54,176 nucleotides of DNA from Perkinsus olseni (Eukaryota; Perkinsozoa; Perkinsida; Perkinsidae), in the NCBI GenBank assembly GCA_013115135.1, contig JABANP010000365.1, forward strand, positions 1-54,176, in the 5' to 3' direction. A program made the translations under genes and the position numbers. The notes beneath the pieces are model-generated. The model was given only the letters and a program-made list of their open reading frames with translations, made no database searches and was not told the DNA's origin. Shown here one piece after another: positions 1 through 10,749 of the stretch. Within the stretch, counting starts at the first letter, position 1, and each line of letters starts with the position of its first letter.

Positions 1-60
1 AAATGTGCCCGAAGGGGGGGAAAAGGGAAAAAAAGGAGGAAAGAGAAGGGGGGAAAGCCA

Positions 61-82
61 GGTGGGCGCGCGAGCGCCCACC
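61..82. repeat. Perfect 9-bp hairpin with GNRA-type loop
   Basis: GGTGGGCGC (61-69) and GCGCCCACC (74-82) pair perfectly around GCGA (70-73). GCGA fits the GNRA tetraloop class. No gene context is visible, so a role as an RNA structure is only possible. Confidence 0.6.
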
Positions 83-172
83 GTAAATACTTCTTTCCGT
101 ACTGCATCCGCTACCGCGTTGTGTTGTCAATCGGAAGTCTCTCCGGAAGAGCGAGACACCCGCGAAAATAGA

Positions 173-210
173 ACAATTGACCAACCCGAGTACAATTGAC
201 CAACTCGACA
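173..210. repeat. Two-copy 19-nt tandem repeat
   Basis: Two near-identical 19-nt units, each beginning ACAATTGACCAAC, lie head to tail (173-191 and 192-210). No function is apparent. Confidence 0.6.
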
Positions 211-470
211 ATGAGCTTGGAAGAGAAAGACTGCTGCACTGTTCGCATTCTGCCACCGACATCCGGAGATGCATTCAATGCACTGTGCTGCCATTAGATG
301 AGCTCCTGAGAACCGCATGGATCACCCCGTGGAATAAAATATGAAATCGTCCGTTACTTGGACAGGTTCTGTCCGCTCGTGTAGCACACACGTGTAACAC
401 GTCCATGAATTATTTTTTCTTGAGTTTCTGCCTGAAACGTGAAACGTAAAATAGAAAAGAGTTCAAGAAG

Positions 471-3400
471 TTACTTACCCTTCGGCCTTCCTCCTATCAT
501 TCTCCTTCCTCCATCGTTCCTCTGCCGCGCCTTCTGAACCTCTTCGAGCTCCCTCAGCGACTCCAGACCGTCGAGGAGAGGACACCATCTCCTCTGCGAG
601 TAGCCAGACTCATCTTCTTTCAACACCTTGAACTGCCTATGCGCGTAAACCTTCCCACCCCTCTCGACGCTCGACGCATATGCTCTTCCACAGCGCGGAC
701 ATCGCCTCCCAGGAGCATCAGGGTCGAGAACCACCGCACCCGCCAAGTTGGCCCTGATTTCCAATTCAGTCTTCTCCAGCCGGGCTACCTCGGCCTCCTT
801 CTTCTCCTTCGCTCCGATATCACCTTCCTTGCTCAATGGGCATCGGCCGAACTTGTGCTTCTCGTCATAAATATGACTATTATAACCTTTCCGCAACAGC
901 TCGCCACAAGTTCTGCACCTTCTGAGCTTCTTCCGAACAGGCGAATAGGAGGACGATGATGAAGATGATGATGATGATGAGGAGGAGGAGGAGGAGCTGG
1001 GAGAGCTGCTTTTGTCGCGACTCCTATGCCCCCTTCGGTGCCTCTTTCTTCGCTTACTTCTCTTACTCCTCTTACTCCGCTTCTTCCGCTTCTTCCGCTT
1101 CCGCTGCAACTCGGACTCTAGATCTTCGGCTCCGATCTTACGAGGCCCCGGATCAAGGCCCGCCTCCTTCGGCATCGCCACCTCACCAAGAGAAGCTGCT
1201 GCAATACGTTGTGGCCGAAGTGCAAAGTCGAGTCGGTTGAACTGCTCCCTGCTGTCCAGAGTCATTGAACCATGTTTGGCGGCGAAGTTCATTTCCTTCC
1301 TGTCCCGCGATAGCCATTGCTCGACCTGCAGTACCGAGATAGGGTGAAGAGCTCTCGGTTGACGCCTCTCTTGCTTGTGAGCTTCCTTCTCAATGTAGAA
1401 GTACTCCTCCATATATTTATGTCGAAGTAGAGCTGCGGAGGCCTTTGGGAACTCCAACCGGAGCTTGCTGAATATCCTGGACATCTCCGAGTTCACCTCG
1501 TGCAGCACAGGGTAATTGTCGGGTGTAGAAGATGCAGCTTTCAGTCGAATACGCTTCGCAAGGTCACCGCTCGCTCTGGCAGGAGCAATACCCGGTGGGT
1601 CATCGATGGCCCCGTCCCTCATAACCTCGCTTGGGACCACTTCGATGTGACAATCCCCGCAGCGATCCACATCGGATGCCATGGGCAGAGCATCCGCGTC
1701 GTCGGCAGAACCGTCTGAGCTTCCGTCTTCGGCGTCCTTCTCAATGGCCTCCACATCATCCTCCCCACCCTCTCCATTCTCTAACTTATCGAGCATCTCA
1801 AGAAAGCATGTCGCGCTCCCGGGATCACTCTTTCTAGCCTCTTCCAAGTCTACTGGAAGGTCATCCAGAGATAGGCAGTATTCATACCCCAGCTTCGGTA
1901 GCTCATAGTCCACCGGGGCGAGGCGAAAGTCTTCGTACCGCTCTTGAACCACACTTGGACCGAGGGCCTCCACCGAGCGGGGAGTCAAAGACTCGTCGGG
2001 CACCTTCAAACCAAGCCTGATAGAAGCTCGACGATTATGTCGATGTAACAACCAGTATAATCTCAAGTTGTAAAGGTGACAGCTCACCCGGGTAGAAGAT
2101 CCATACGCCTTCGCCATTTGAGAATGGAAGTTTTCGCACCCTGAACTTCCGCGGACGCTGCGGTAGGTGTTCAACTGTAGAGTGGCATGCCCCCTATATG
2201 CCGCCGTGCCCGTCCTAACAACTCCGAGATGGCCCCCTGATTGGCCATCCCCTTGGCCTTCTTGTCCCGCTACCTGTCCCTCTACTTGGCCCTCTCCCTG
2301 CTCCTGTAAACAATCCGATACGCATCCCCGGTCTATGTGTTTCCATTGGCAGGCCAACGTAGAATAAAATCGCTCCGTCAATAAGGGAGAGAATCTACTC
2401 CCATGGGGAGGGGTGTCCAACTGCCACTCGCTAGCACCCGCCTCGGCTAACTTGCGTCGATCCTCGGAGGTTTTCCAGCTCTCCAAAGCGGCCCGATCGC
2501 GCTCCGCATAGACAGCCACTACAGCGGATATACGGCCCCGAAGCTCTTTTGGAGAAGGTATTCGACGAGATATATACTTCGTGCGCTCGTGCTTGGGCGG
2601 TGGGCCCAACAATCCCAGAGCAGCGCGCGCGCTCATCAACGCATGACAATCGCTGGAGCTTTCTATAAATAGCCCCCTCCTTAAATCGTTCTTGAACTTG
2701 TTGCACAGAACGTGCTGCTGAACGATTTCTCGGTTCAGCCGCTGCTGTAGATGGAACGAATCCAAACGAACCACCATACCAGATGGTATGATACTCCTCA
2801 GTCCAGCGGAACCCGTTAACTCAGTCTCGGACTGACTGCAACAATTATTATCACAATAAAGTATCTTGGGCAGCTCCACGCCAGCTGTTTTGTGGCGCCG
2901 GATTATCTCGTCAAGGGCGGGCTTAGCGTATCGCACACTGGTCGTAGGGGTCAAGTAAGACCCCAATATAATTGAATAATCCGTCATGATCGTCAGACTC
3001 TGCCCCAGAGTGTGGGTCTCAGTGCACTTTTTGGCACATCTCCGGGTGTGGTCGAGGCTGATGCTATGAGTACCCACATGAGCTGCCAACTCTCGCAACA
3101 GATGGTCCCGCTCCATAGACAGATCTCTGAGGGCGATACTGAGCACCAGATTTCCCGATACCCTCCAAGGCTTCTGAGGTACCGGCTCCTTCTCTGGTGC
3201 TCTCAGAAAAGGGCTATTGGAAGATGCCTCCCACTTCTCCTCGTATGCACGCAAGCGCACGCTGTACGCTTTGTCCAGAGCGGAGGTAAGGTATGCTGCC
3301 CCTTGCGTTATACTGCCGTTATTCATCAAGAGATGCCTCACATACTCGACTGCTCCAGTATCCAACCCCTTTCCTGCCCCGCATAGGAGTGGAAGTTTCA

Positions 3401-3803
3401 GTTGTGTCCCCATGTCAAGTGTTTTGACATACTCGCTGTTCCAAGAGTACCAGGTTTTTTTGCAGCCATTGCACTCTAATCGGGTACATAAAGCCATATA
3501 CGGATAGCCTATGCGGTACACTATTTTCACCCTCGACAATCGTCCGGGATGTCGGATATCGATGCTGGAACAGTACGGACATCGCCCCCCACGTGGCGCC
3601 CAAATGACCAAGTCATAGGAGAATACTTCGGAAGCTTTCGGAAAAGCTTGCTTCTCCACGACACTCTCCCAGTGAGGCCTCCGGAACCACTTTAGTACAT
3701 TTATCTCCCCGACATCAGATAAAGATGTTGGCAGTGGGTTCGGGAATGTAGTGTCACCAGGTTGTCGGCTCCCTGCCCCGGGTGCCGCCGTTTGGACTCC
3801 CAC
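471..3803 (-). CDS. DUF6729-like / transposase-like protein
   Basis: Long uninterrupted ORF of about 1,110 codons. Near the N-terminus (about residues 60-125) a zinc-ribbon-like module has CPYC and CNGC pairs. The middle has a nuclease-like core: MTDYS, then LYCDNNCC followed by VRLDSFH, later RSVRGSSGCENFH. This order matches DUF6729-type transposase-like proteins as I remember them. The C-terminal third carries a Lys/Arg tract, a run of about 18 serines, and two CxxC...H...C fingers (CRTCG and CPRCG). The frame is open past the first ATG and the used start is uncertain. The stop directly follows a GTAAGT, so a downstream exon is possible. I found no terminal inverted repeats, so a domesticated host gene and a decayed element both remain possible. 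Confidence 0.65.
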   Translation of the reverse strand: MGVQTAAPGAGSRQPGDTTFPNPLPTSLSDVGEINVLKWFRRPHWESVVEKQAFPKASEVFSYDLVIWAPRGGRCPYCSSIDIRHPGRLSRVKIVYRIGYPYMALCTRLECNGCKKTWYSWNSEYVKTLDMGTQLKLPLLCGAGKGLDTGAVEYVRHLLMNNGSITQGAAYLTSALDKAYSVRLRAYEEKWEASSNSPFLRAPEKEPVPQKPWRVSGNLVLSIALRDLSMERDHLLRELAAHVGTHSISLDHTRRCAKKCTETHTLGQSLTIMTDYSIILGSYLTPTTSVRYAKPALDEIIRRHKTAGVELPKILYCDNNCCSQSETELTGSAGLRSIIPSGMVVRLDSFHLQQRLNREIVQQHVLCNKFKNDLRRGLFIESSSDCHALMSARAALGLLGPPPKHERTKYISRRIPSPKELRGRISAVVAVYAERDRAALESWKTSEDRRKLAEAGASEWQLDTPPHGSRFSPLLTERFYSTLACQWKHIDRGCVSDCLQEQGEGQVEGQVAGQEGQGDGQSGGHLGVVRTGTAAYRGHATLQLNTYRSVRGSSGCENFHSQMAKAYGSSTRVSCHLYNLRLYWLLHRHNRRASIRLGLKVPDESLTPRSVEALGPSVVQERYEDFRLAPVDYELPKLGYEYCLSLDDLPVDLEEARKSDPGSATCFLEMLDKLENGEGGEDDVEAIEKDAEDGSSDGSADDADALPMASDVDRCGDCHIEVVPSEVMRDGAIDDPPGIAPARASGDLAKRIRLKAASSTPDNYPVLHEVNSEMSRIFSKLRLEFPKASAALLRHKYMEEYFYIEKEAHKQERRQPRALHPISVLQVEQWLSRDRKEMNFAAKHGSMTLDSREQFNRLDFALRPQRIAAASLGEVAMPKEAGLDPGPRKIGAEDLESELQRKRKKRKKRSKRSKRSKRRKRHRRGHRSRDKSSSPSSSSSSSSSSSSSSSSSYSPVRKKLRRCRTCGELLRKGYNSHIYDEKHKFGRCPLSKEGDIGAKEKKEAEVARLEKTELEIRANLAGAVVLDPDAPGRRCPRCGRAYASSVERGGKVYAHRQFKVLKEDESGYSQRRWCPLLDGLESLRELEEVQKARQRNDGGRRMIGGRPKGK

Positions 3804-4546
3804 ATCATGACAACTCCGGTTGCTAGGAGAGTGCTCGGTGGGTGGAATATCACCTGAGAGGCAGAGTCTCTCAAGCTATTCAGCAGAGCCTGCTACCTTC
3901 CCGGGACTCGACCATATTTCCGACCAGAGTTTTCGGATGAGAAGTATGACATTCCTCAGTGGGGTGTTGACCTATAGAATCGAGCGTCGGTACCGTAACT
4001 ATCTATCTACGCTGCTACTTTTAGAGGAGTCATTCTCCCCGATTTCTGTGCCACCACTGGTTTCAGTGTCCATCCTTGTGGAGCACGACAGGGGATTCGG
4101 GGTGAAGCGGCCAACGCATAGAGGCTTTCCTGAAAAGCGCTGCCTTGTCACAACTGATTATTTCCATCAAAGTTTCGTACTCGTAGCTGCTTTTTCGACC
4201 ATTGATCTTGATAGCGGTCGGGCGATTGTATCCGGCAGTCGACCTACGTAATCTGCATGGCTGCAACCTATATGGCTGCAACCTATAGCCTCCCGTACTA
4301 CGCTGGGGAGTAGTGCCTTTGCTTGTGCCACTGTCATCAGTGGTAAGAGTTACTTCATTGGTGTCTGCAGTGCTCGGAGACGAGACGACCTGTTCTCCCA
4401 ACCCTGAGACACGAGAAGTGAATAAGACTCTGAAGATGAAGGAGAATGGCCACCGTGAGCCGCTTTTCGTTTTTTTCCGTCTTTGTTGTCGTTTGTTTTG
4501 GGAGAACCTTGGCGCGACTGGGTGACATCTGAACGAGACCTATGGA
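3804..4546. other. No gene recognised
   Basis: Short open stretches occur on both strands but none gives a recognisable protein or a convincing exon series. It probably holds upstream sequence of the flanking minus-strand gene and downstream sequence of the small ORF at 4547-4858. Confidence 0.35.
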
Positions 4547-4858
4547 CTACGAAGCTAACATTCGCTTACTCGACTTTGGGAAGAAGTTCAGTATGGAGTT
4601 CTTCGCCCGAGTCTCCGTCAGGGTCTTGGCAATCCGTTCCTTCTCCTTGCGAACAATCTCAGGAAGCTTGCCGGACCTTCCTAGGCTGGGCCAGCTCCCC
4701 GTCCGAGAGTAGTGTTCCAGAGCCTGGCGGTAAACGGCCATACTAGGATGGTCAAGCGAGTGACCAATCTTCTTGTGAGACTGACGAGCCATGAGAAGGA
4801 AAGAAACTAGCAGAGAGACCAAACAAACTGAACCGAGAGCCACAACGCGTAACCACAC
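4547..4858 (-). CDS. Small hypothetical membrane-anchored protein
   Basis: An intact 103-codon ORF. Residues about 4-24 form one strongly hydrophobic segment (VVALGSVCLVSLLVSFLLMA), followed directly by basic residues, which fits a signal anchor with the rest outside the membrane core. The remainder is Lys/Arg-rich with a probable amphipathic helix (KLPEIVRKEKERIAKTL). I do not recognise the family. It lies just upstream of and divergent from the WD40 gene. The clean N-terminal hydrophobic segment and ATG start favour a real gene, but a chance ORF cannot be excluded. Confidence 0.45.
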   Translation of the reverse strand: MWLRVVALGSVCLVSLLVSFLLMARQSHKKIGHSLDHPSMAVYRQALEHYSRTGSWPSLGRSGKLPEIVRKEKERIAKTLTETRAKNSILNFFPKSSKRMLAS

Positions 4859-4946
4859 TTAGGGAAACTTAGAGAAAAGCAAGATCAGCAAGGGTCGCAA
4901 GATCACCGCGCCCCCAGCAAACGCGCCAGCTGGGTGCGAGGTAAGG

Positions 4947-7289
4947 TGCGATTGGAACCTGCCTGTCGGCTAACCGGGCACGAGGCGTGTGTCGTCCGAG
5001 GGACCTTCAACAGCCACGGCAAGCTAGCGACCGCCAGTGCTGACAGCTCGGCGAAAATATGGGACCTGAGCGAAGGAAGGTGGTGTGGGGGGACTCGGCA
5101 GCGCCCTTAGCTGAACCTTTTCTGTATCTTTCACGTTGGACCTAAGATGCTTCCCTCTCAGACTGGTGTCGACCCTCGGTGGCGTGCACACTCATCCTCT
5201 AACGGACTGTGCCTGGCACGGCAGCGATAACTGGCTCGTCACCGCTTGTGAAGGAGGAGTTCTTCGCTTGTGGGACATAAGGACTGGTCAGAGGCCGTCC
5301 AACGTCTCCGCGGAATGGGTCGTTAGTAGAAGTGGCAATGTTTGGTGCTCTCTCTGAGGGCACTCACGGGGTGTCCCGAGTTAGGGCTCCTAACGAGTCG
5401 TTGTCCTCTCTGGCAGTACGGTAGGAGACTTATGATCGCAGCCAGCAGTTGTATATTTACCTCAGTCGACTTACTCGTGTGCCGGTCATTAGGCGTGCCT
5501 GTCGGGTCTGCCAAGTGCGACGATCCGACTTACTGCGTGTCATTGGGTAACTCTCCCAACTCATGCTCTCTGGCTACTGGAGACTGCCAAGGGGTCCTCC
5601 ATCTGTGGGACGTCAGACAGTGTGAGCCTAGGGGGATTACCAAGACCGTGCTGGTTCAAATCCCATCGGGTCTATTTTTCTGAATCATTCTTTTGGACTC
5701 AGTCGCCTCGCTCTCTAGTCACTACCCCTCGGACCACAATAAACCCTACATTGATGCTGTGGCTTCGCACGCCCCCCTCTCATCCGTCGAACATGCCCAA
5801 GACGACTCAGTCATAGTAAGGACAGCTACTCCCCATCGCCCGCTCGACGTCATTCGTAGATAACGGCTGGACTGGACGGTGCGGTCCGACTGTGGTCATC
5901 CTGGTCTGCTGATTGTCTGCGGACGTTGGGTGCTGGAGCCAGCGGGACCGAATGCATGGGCGCGACGATCGCCACCAGGGACATTCGGGACAAGTAGAGC
6001 TGCTGTTGAGGAAGGCGGTGGTGGATTGTAGCGTGAACAGGTCAGCTTCGGTTTATGTCGCTGGACTGTACTCGGACGGTCTCGCACGAGTATGGGACCT
6101 GAGGTCCAATCGGTCCATGAGGTAATCCACTTCGAGGGCTCTCAAGGAGGCGGAGCCGCTGATCTCGGGTCAATCCCGACTGTTCGAGGCTGTCGCTTCG
6201 TGAATCGCTAAATCTGCTACGTTAGGTGGCTTCATGGCATCGAGCAACCGGGCATGCGAGCCTCCAATGAGGTAAGATCTCATGAGGCAGATATCTGATG
6301 GAATTCTCGTAAAATAGCTGACTAGTAGTCGGCCTTCTCAGTGGGAGCACGTCGTCATACTGAGCCGACGAGATCACAGTCTTGGCCGCTGACGTGGAAT
6401 GAGCCGTCCTATTTCTCTTAGGTTGCAGCCAGTAGTCGGTCGCAGTCCGTCCCAAAGTTCTCCCGAGTCCACATCGACCAAAGCGCCTTCTACCGGTGAA
6501 GAGGAGAAAATAAAGAATTTGTGCAGGCCGTGCATCAGCATGTGGAGGGCTGGACGCGGTATGTTACGCCATCCGCGGTGGCGCTTCGCTCCGCTGTCTT
6601 GAGTGCGTTTTCTGTTCTCCTTCCAGAGTTGGATAGTCCGCTGCTGTACATACCTGGTCTGGATCGGCGTCTTTACGCTGTCGACTTGCTCTCGGGGCGA
6701 CCCATTGCCAAATCGCCAGTGGGCCACACTTGCCCGATATCTAGCATCTGCTGTTGTTCGACAGGGGAAGTTCTGGTAGGAAGGGGGGGTCTCTTTCATT
6801 AGCTCAATGCAAAAAGCTAAGCGACCAGTCAGCCATTGGGCGTAGACTTGCCAGTGGCAACTTGCCACGCTGGCTTCTAAAATCTCAGTACGCACCCACG
6901 GACCGGACTTCGAATTGAGAGAGCGGAACGGAACACTCCACTTTTCCATCCGTCGGGCACTTGCTTCAACTTGCCCTCCTGCGAGACCTCCGCTGATTCG
7001 TCATTTTCATGCCTAAGTCAGCCTCTCAGGATCGCTTCCCTTCTTCGTTAAATTCCATTCATCTGGTGATTCCACCGTGCCGTTCGTAGGTCAGCACAGG
7101 CTACAGCCGCGACGCCAGCGCCATGGTCTGGCGTGTATGGGGAGATGGGACTGTCGGGAGCTTGGATGAAGAAATTGATGAGCTGCCAGAAGAGGCCTTC
7201 CATGAAGTACCCCCGCAGATTGCTGGTCTCAAGGTGCTTTGATCGTGCATATTACTCTAATTTGTGTTTCCGCCCAGCTGAAGCGTTGA
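4947..7289 (+). CDS. WD40-repeat protein, intron-rich (possibly CSA/ERCC8-like)
   Basis: Several separated exons each encode the end of a WD40 blade: ATASADSSAKIWDL near 5030-5070, VTACEGGVLRLWDIRTGQ near 5235-5291, GVLHLWDVRQ near 5590-5620, LDGAVRLWSSW near 5870-5905 and YSDGLARVWDLRSNRSM near 6070-6120. A later exon (about 6640-6780) and a final blade ending in AMVWRVW (about 7115-7140) follow. An acidic tail ends, after a 44-nt intron (7234-7277), in LKR and a stop at 7289. The last blades loosely recall the DNA-repair adaptor CSA/ERCC8, but this is a weak match and a generic propeller protein is equally likely. The first exon was not found. NME7 starts only about 100 bp downstream on the same strand. 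Confidence 0.6.
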
Positions 7290-7387
7290 GTTACGTCAGA
7301 GCGCATTCGCCATGTCGATCGAGGTCAGATCGCTTAATCTGGATGAGAGCGAACCTCGAGGACTGCAGATTATCTTTCTATTGTCAC

Positions 7388-10258
7388 ATGGTGAGGACTA
7401 ACGCCAACGAAGATCGATATACCTTCTTCGTCGAGTGGTTCGATCAGACTGCCGAGCTGTTCAGGCGGTATCAACTGACGTAGTACCGGGGAGTGGATGC
7501 ATCTCGTGATGTTGTTTGGGTTGTTTGGTATCATTTGATATTTTTATGAGCTCCGCCAGCGCACACCCTGACGCAAAACCAATTTCAGCGGTATACGTCT
7601 CTGGGGCGTGCGCGAACACGTGCGGTAATGGCGTGTATCTGTGCTCTGTATCAGTCATCTGGCGTACCTTGGGTACTGTACAGATCTGATTAATCGGAAT
7701 AGCATGGCTTTCCCCTTCGAGTACTGGGTATCAGATTTCGGGTATTGGATTAGTAGATGCCGAAATGAGTTTGAAATGCCATGCAGTTATGTGAATGTTC
7801 GTTCCGCCAGGCTGGTAATACCTGAAATTCAACAGGTCGTTTAGCTCAGTCGGTTAGAGCATCGTGCTAATAACGCGAGGGTCGCAGGTTCGAGCCCTGC
7901 ATCGACCATTTCTCCTGTCCATGCTTCGTTGCCAGCTTCTACAGGCATAAGAGACCAACCTGAACACTACGGACTGCTCAGGCGTCCCAACTCTCTTTCT
8001 CCCATGGTTCAACTTCTCTGTCGTCGCAAGCTACACTAATAGACTCCTGCGAGTCGGATGTCATCTTGTACAGTTACTTCCTTCGGGATGGTACCCTGGA
8101 AATGTATGACATCAAGAACCGTCGCCGTAGGTTCAAGCGGGTTGATGATCGCGCTCACGGTCTCCTCCCCAACTTTGTCTCGCTCAGCCTTCCTGAAGCG
8201 CTGCGAGTTCCCAGGAGTAGCAGCGAAGGACCTCCTACATTGGTTCAATGATAACTGTTTACTCGAGGCAGTTGAAGATTGTAGAATACGCTGACGAAGT
8301 ACTACTCTCGGGTTACCTGTCAGCTGACTATGAGCTCTTCGCAGTGGCTTGTCATGCTCTTGACTCATGTAATGTAGTTCACACGATCGAAGTTGGAAAC
8401 ATTGAAGGGTCGCACACTTGCCATGATCAAACCGGATGCCTACAGCCATACAGGAGACATACTCACCGAGATCGTCAAGGCTGGGTGAGGAGAACTAGCT
8501 TGACCGATACCGTGAAAGCTCCCATCCCTTGCTAGGTTTGTCATCAAGAATCTCAGAATGTGCAAGCTAGATCGTCCGGCTGCTGAAAAGCTCTATCAAG
8601 ATCACAAGGGAAAGAGCTTCTTCGAGGCTCTGATTAAGTAAGACACCGAACGAGTGGATTAGTGATATAACCGAGCTGGCTGCTCTGTTTCGGGGAGACC
8701 CATGCACTTTGAGATGACGGAAATACAGCGGATACCTGCATGATGCGTATGACTCATACGTTGGCCTGCAGTCCGCATTCGAGTGTTATACACATCATAA
8801 TAGGATGGGCTATTCAGCCATTGGCGGTCAGTCTGCAAGGTGTCTCTGTATAAGAGGTCATCGATGTATGGACGTGGGGTCCACTGTACCGAGGCAATCT
8901 CTCAACGTCGCTCAGTCTTGCCAGCGCCGCTTCTCAGATTTCTTACCTCTGATGCCGTCGTGGCGATAGAGTTGTGGGGTGATAATGCTGTGGCTAAGTG
9001 GAGGCAACTGGTTGAGGAGGATCTCCGTCCGAGGTGCTAACATGCAATATGTCCGCATACTCCGCATCAACAGCATCGGGCTGTGGTGTATACGATGAAG
9101 ATTCCCGAGGTCGTCTCTTCGTTCTCGTCCGTTGTGGGCACATGTTTGAATTCATTGAGCCACTCGATTCGCTCAGAGGCTGTTCCAGAAAACATGAGCG
9201 AACGTCTTGGCATGCTTAGGTTTCGGAGCATCAGGGGTAACTGATTTCTCGGTTGCGTGCTCTCCCTCCACCATTGTTAGGTTCGGTACCGATGCAACCC
9301 GCAATGCCGTGCATGGCAGCGATTCTGCTGAAAACGCCGCCCGAGAAATCGAGTTCTTCTTCGGTATCTGGCAGCGACTGGGTAATGCCAGGTTCGTTAC
9401 GCTACTTACTTTTAGGTAGCGACTCTGCCGCGGAGGAAACAGCAATTTTCAATAATTGTACTTGCTGTGTTATCCGGCCACATGTGGGTCTGCTGTGTGT
9501 ACTCGCCTGTCGTGTGATTTTGTGCCGGTCAGATCGCCAGTACGCCGAAAGTTGGGGAAGTTGTGCAGGCGATCCTAGATAACGGGTGAGATGGGTCATG
9601 AAGCCGAGGGAGCTTGGAGGAGTGGTGTTTGTGGTCTCGTGGCCTAATGGATAAGGCGTTGGTCTTCGGAACCAAAGATTGTGGGTTCGAGTCCCACCGA
9701 GATCGTTTTTTAGTTTCGAGATTTCTGCTATGCGTTGGTGTTCCTTGGACAAGCGATCATGCGAAGAGTTCCTTGAGGTAATCGTGCTCTTGCTGTGCCT
9801 CTGTACTCTTCCGAGCGCGCGCTGATCTGCTTGTCACTGCCTTACATGCGCGGACCTACGTCAGTCACACAGCCCGAACTTGTCACCTTTCTCGAGCGGC
9901 TACCTGCTGGTTAGGTTTACAGTGGAGTCCTTCCTGAGTATACGATGCAGGTGACCGAGTTGAGCGGTGGGCCTTCTCTAGCTCTCGAGGTCATCAGCTT
10001 CCTCTGGCGTGTCTCTGTGCATCATCAATCCAGGTAAGGCAAGAATCGGCCGTGGAAGCCTTCAGGAAGCTTGTGGGACCGCACGACCCTCAAATTGCTA
10101 AGGCCCTGAGGCCAGGTGAGGAACCCTCGCCATCAGGTTGGCTGTTGACGCGGTGCTCATCATTAGCGACATTGAGGGCCGCCTTCGGAGTTGATCGGGT
10201 GAAGAACGCTGTCCACTGTACGGACCTAGAGGAAGATGGCCAACTTGAAGTGGAGTAA
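7388..10258 (+). CDS. NME7: Nucleoside diphosphate kinase 7 (DM10 + two NDK domains)
   Basis: Fourteen exons reconstruct a protein of about 370 residues; human NME7 has 376. Exons: 7388-7479, 8074-8126, 8188-8298, 8378-8484, 8536-8637, 8938-9026, 9177-9219, 9281-9363, 9416-9483, 9533-9585, 9714-9777, 9915-9989, 10034-10115, 10167-10258. The N-terminal DM10 domain (EWFDQTAELFRRYQL; LRDGTLEMYD) is followed by NDK-A (LAMIKPDAYSHTG; FGTDATRNAVHGSDS) and NDK-B (NCTCCVIRPH; RVKNAVHCTDLEEDG), each with the active-site NAxHGSD/NAVHCTD segment. In the family NME7 sits on axonemal microtubules and the gamma-tubulin ring complex, which fits a flagellated cell. Exon 3 needs one extra base skipped near 8235 (GAC CTC c TAC), after which lengths match the human protein. 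Two introns contain tRNA genes. Confidence 0.9.
7835..7908 (+). tRNA. tRNA-Ile (anticodon AAT)
   Basis: A 74-nt cloverleaf: acceptor GGTCGTT/ATCGACC (one T-T mismatch), D-arm GCTC...GAGC, anticodon stem TCGTG/CGCGA with loop CTAATAA, T-arm GCAGG TTCGAGC CCTGC, discriminator A. It lies in sense orientation inside the 594-nt first intron of NME7 (7480-8073). Confidence 0.95.
9633..9705 (+). tRNA. tRNA-Arg (anticodon TCG)
   Basis: A 73-nt cloverleaf: acceptor GGTCTCG/CGAGATC, D-arm GCCT...AGGC, anticodon stem TTGGT/ACCAA with loop CTTCGGA, T-arm GTGGG TTCGAGT CCCAC, discriminator G. A T6 Pol III terminator (9706-9711) follows at once. The gene fills most of the 128-nt NME7 intron 9586-9713, and the T6 run also precedes that intron's 3' AG. 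Confidence 0.96.
9706..9713 (+). terminator. Pol III T6 terminator that doubles as a 3' splice tract
   Basis: TTTTTTAG directly follows the tRNA-Arg discriminator base. The six T's are a standard Pol III terminator. The same T's plus AG form the 3' end of the NME7 intron: splicing here restores the conserved NGFEISAM segment exactly. Confidence 0.8.
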
Positions 10259-10749
10259 GACTTGAACACATCGCTGATTCTCTGATGCAATCGTGTCTTG
10301 CTGTGGAACATCTTCTGAATTGCACGTTGAACGAAAAACCTCTCCGATCAACTTGAGCATTTTATACCCGAAAAATATGCGGCGGGTCTCGGCTGACCGC
10401 GAGGTTCCGAACGGCCATTCAGTCCTTGCAAAACGATTCTCACGAGAGATTGTCATTGTCGAAGGTACTTCTTCCGGATACTCCCAGCGGCAGCGGCCTC
10501 CAATGCAGCGTTGATGGTCGGGGCTTGAGGAGATGACGGTCCATGAGATGAATTAATGATAGTGGTGCCTCCGGTGTATTGGGTTTTGATGCCGCAACTG
10601 AGGGGACGACGCAAAGCCATTCTTTTCATTCCCCAACTATGGCTGTTCGTCGGTCGACTGTTCTACTATCCAAGCTCGGTCCCTCGAAGGTGGGTGTCGG
10701 GGAGCTCTCCTTGCGTCATGATTGGCCTGCCCTCGTACCACCCACTTAG
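10259..10749. other. Gap between NME7 and mL41, possible upstream mL41 exon
   Basis: The reading RRVSADREVPNGHSVLAKRF near 10378-10440 could be a first exon of the next gene, but no splice path to it could be confirmed. Nothing else is recognisable. Confidence 0.3.

Larger units (their letters stand above)
1..470. other. Left flank, no gene recognised
   Basis: The first 60 bases are purine-rich (G and A runs). A hairpin (61-82) and a two-copy 19-nt tandem repeat (173-210) are annotated separately. No reading frame here resembles a known protein. The minus-strand gene to the right ends beside a splice-donor-like GTAAGT, so a further exon could lie in this stretch. Confidence 0.4.

Noticed and set aside
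953..985. GAT/GAG microsatellite
   Set aside because: It is the coding sequence, on the minus strand, of the poly-Ser tract in the DUF6729-like protein.
5620..5680. tRNA-like GGTTCAAATCCCATC followed by a T-run
   Set aside because: No pairing acceptor or anticodon arm could be found upstream, and the stretch directly follows a WD40 exon.
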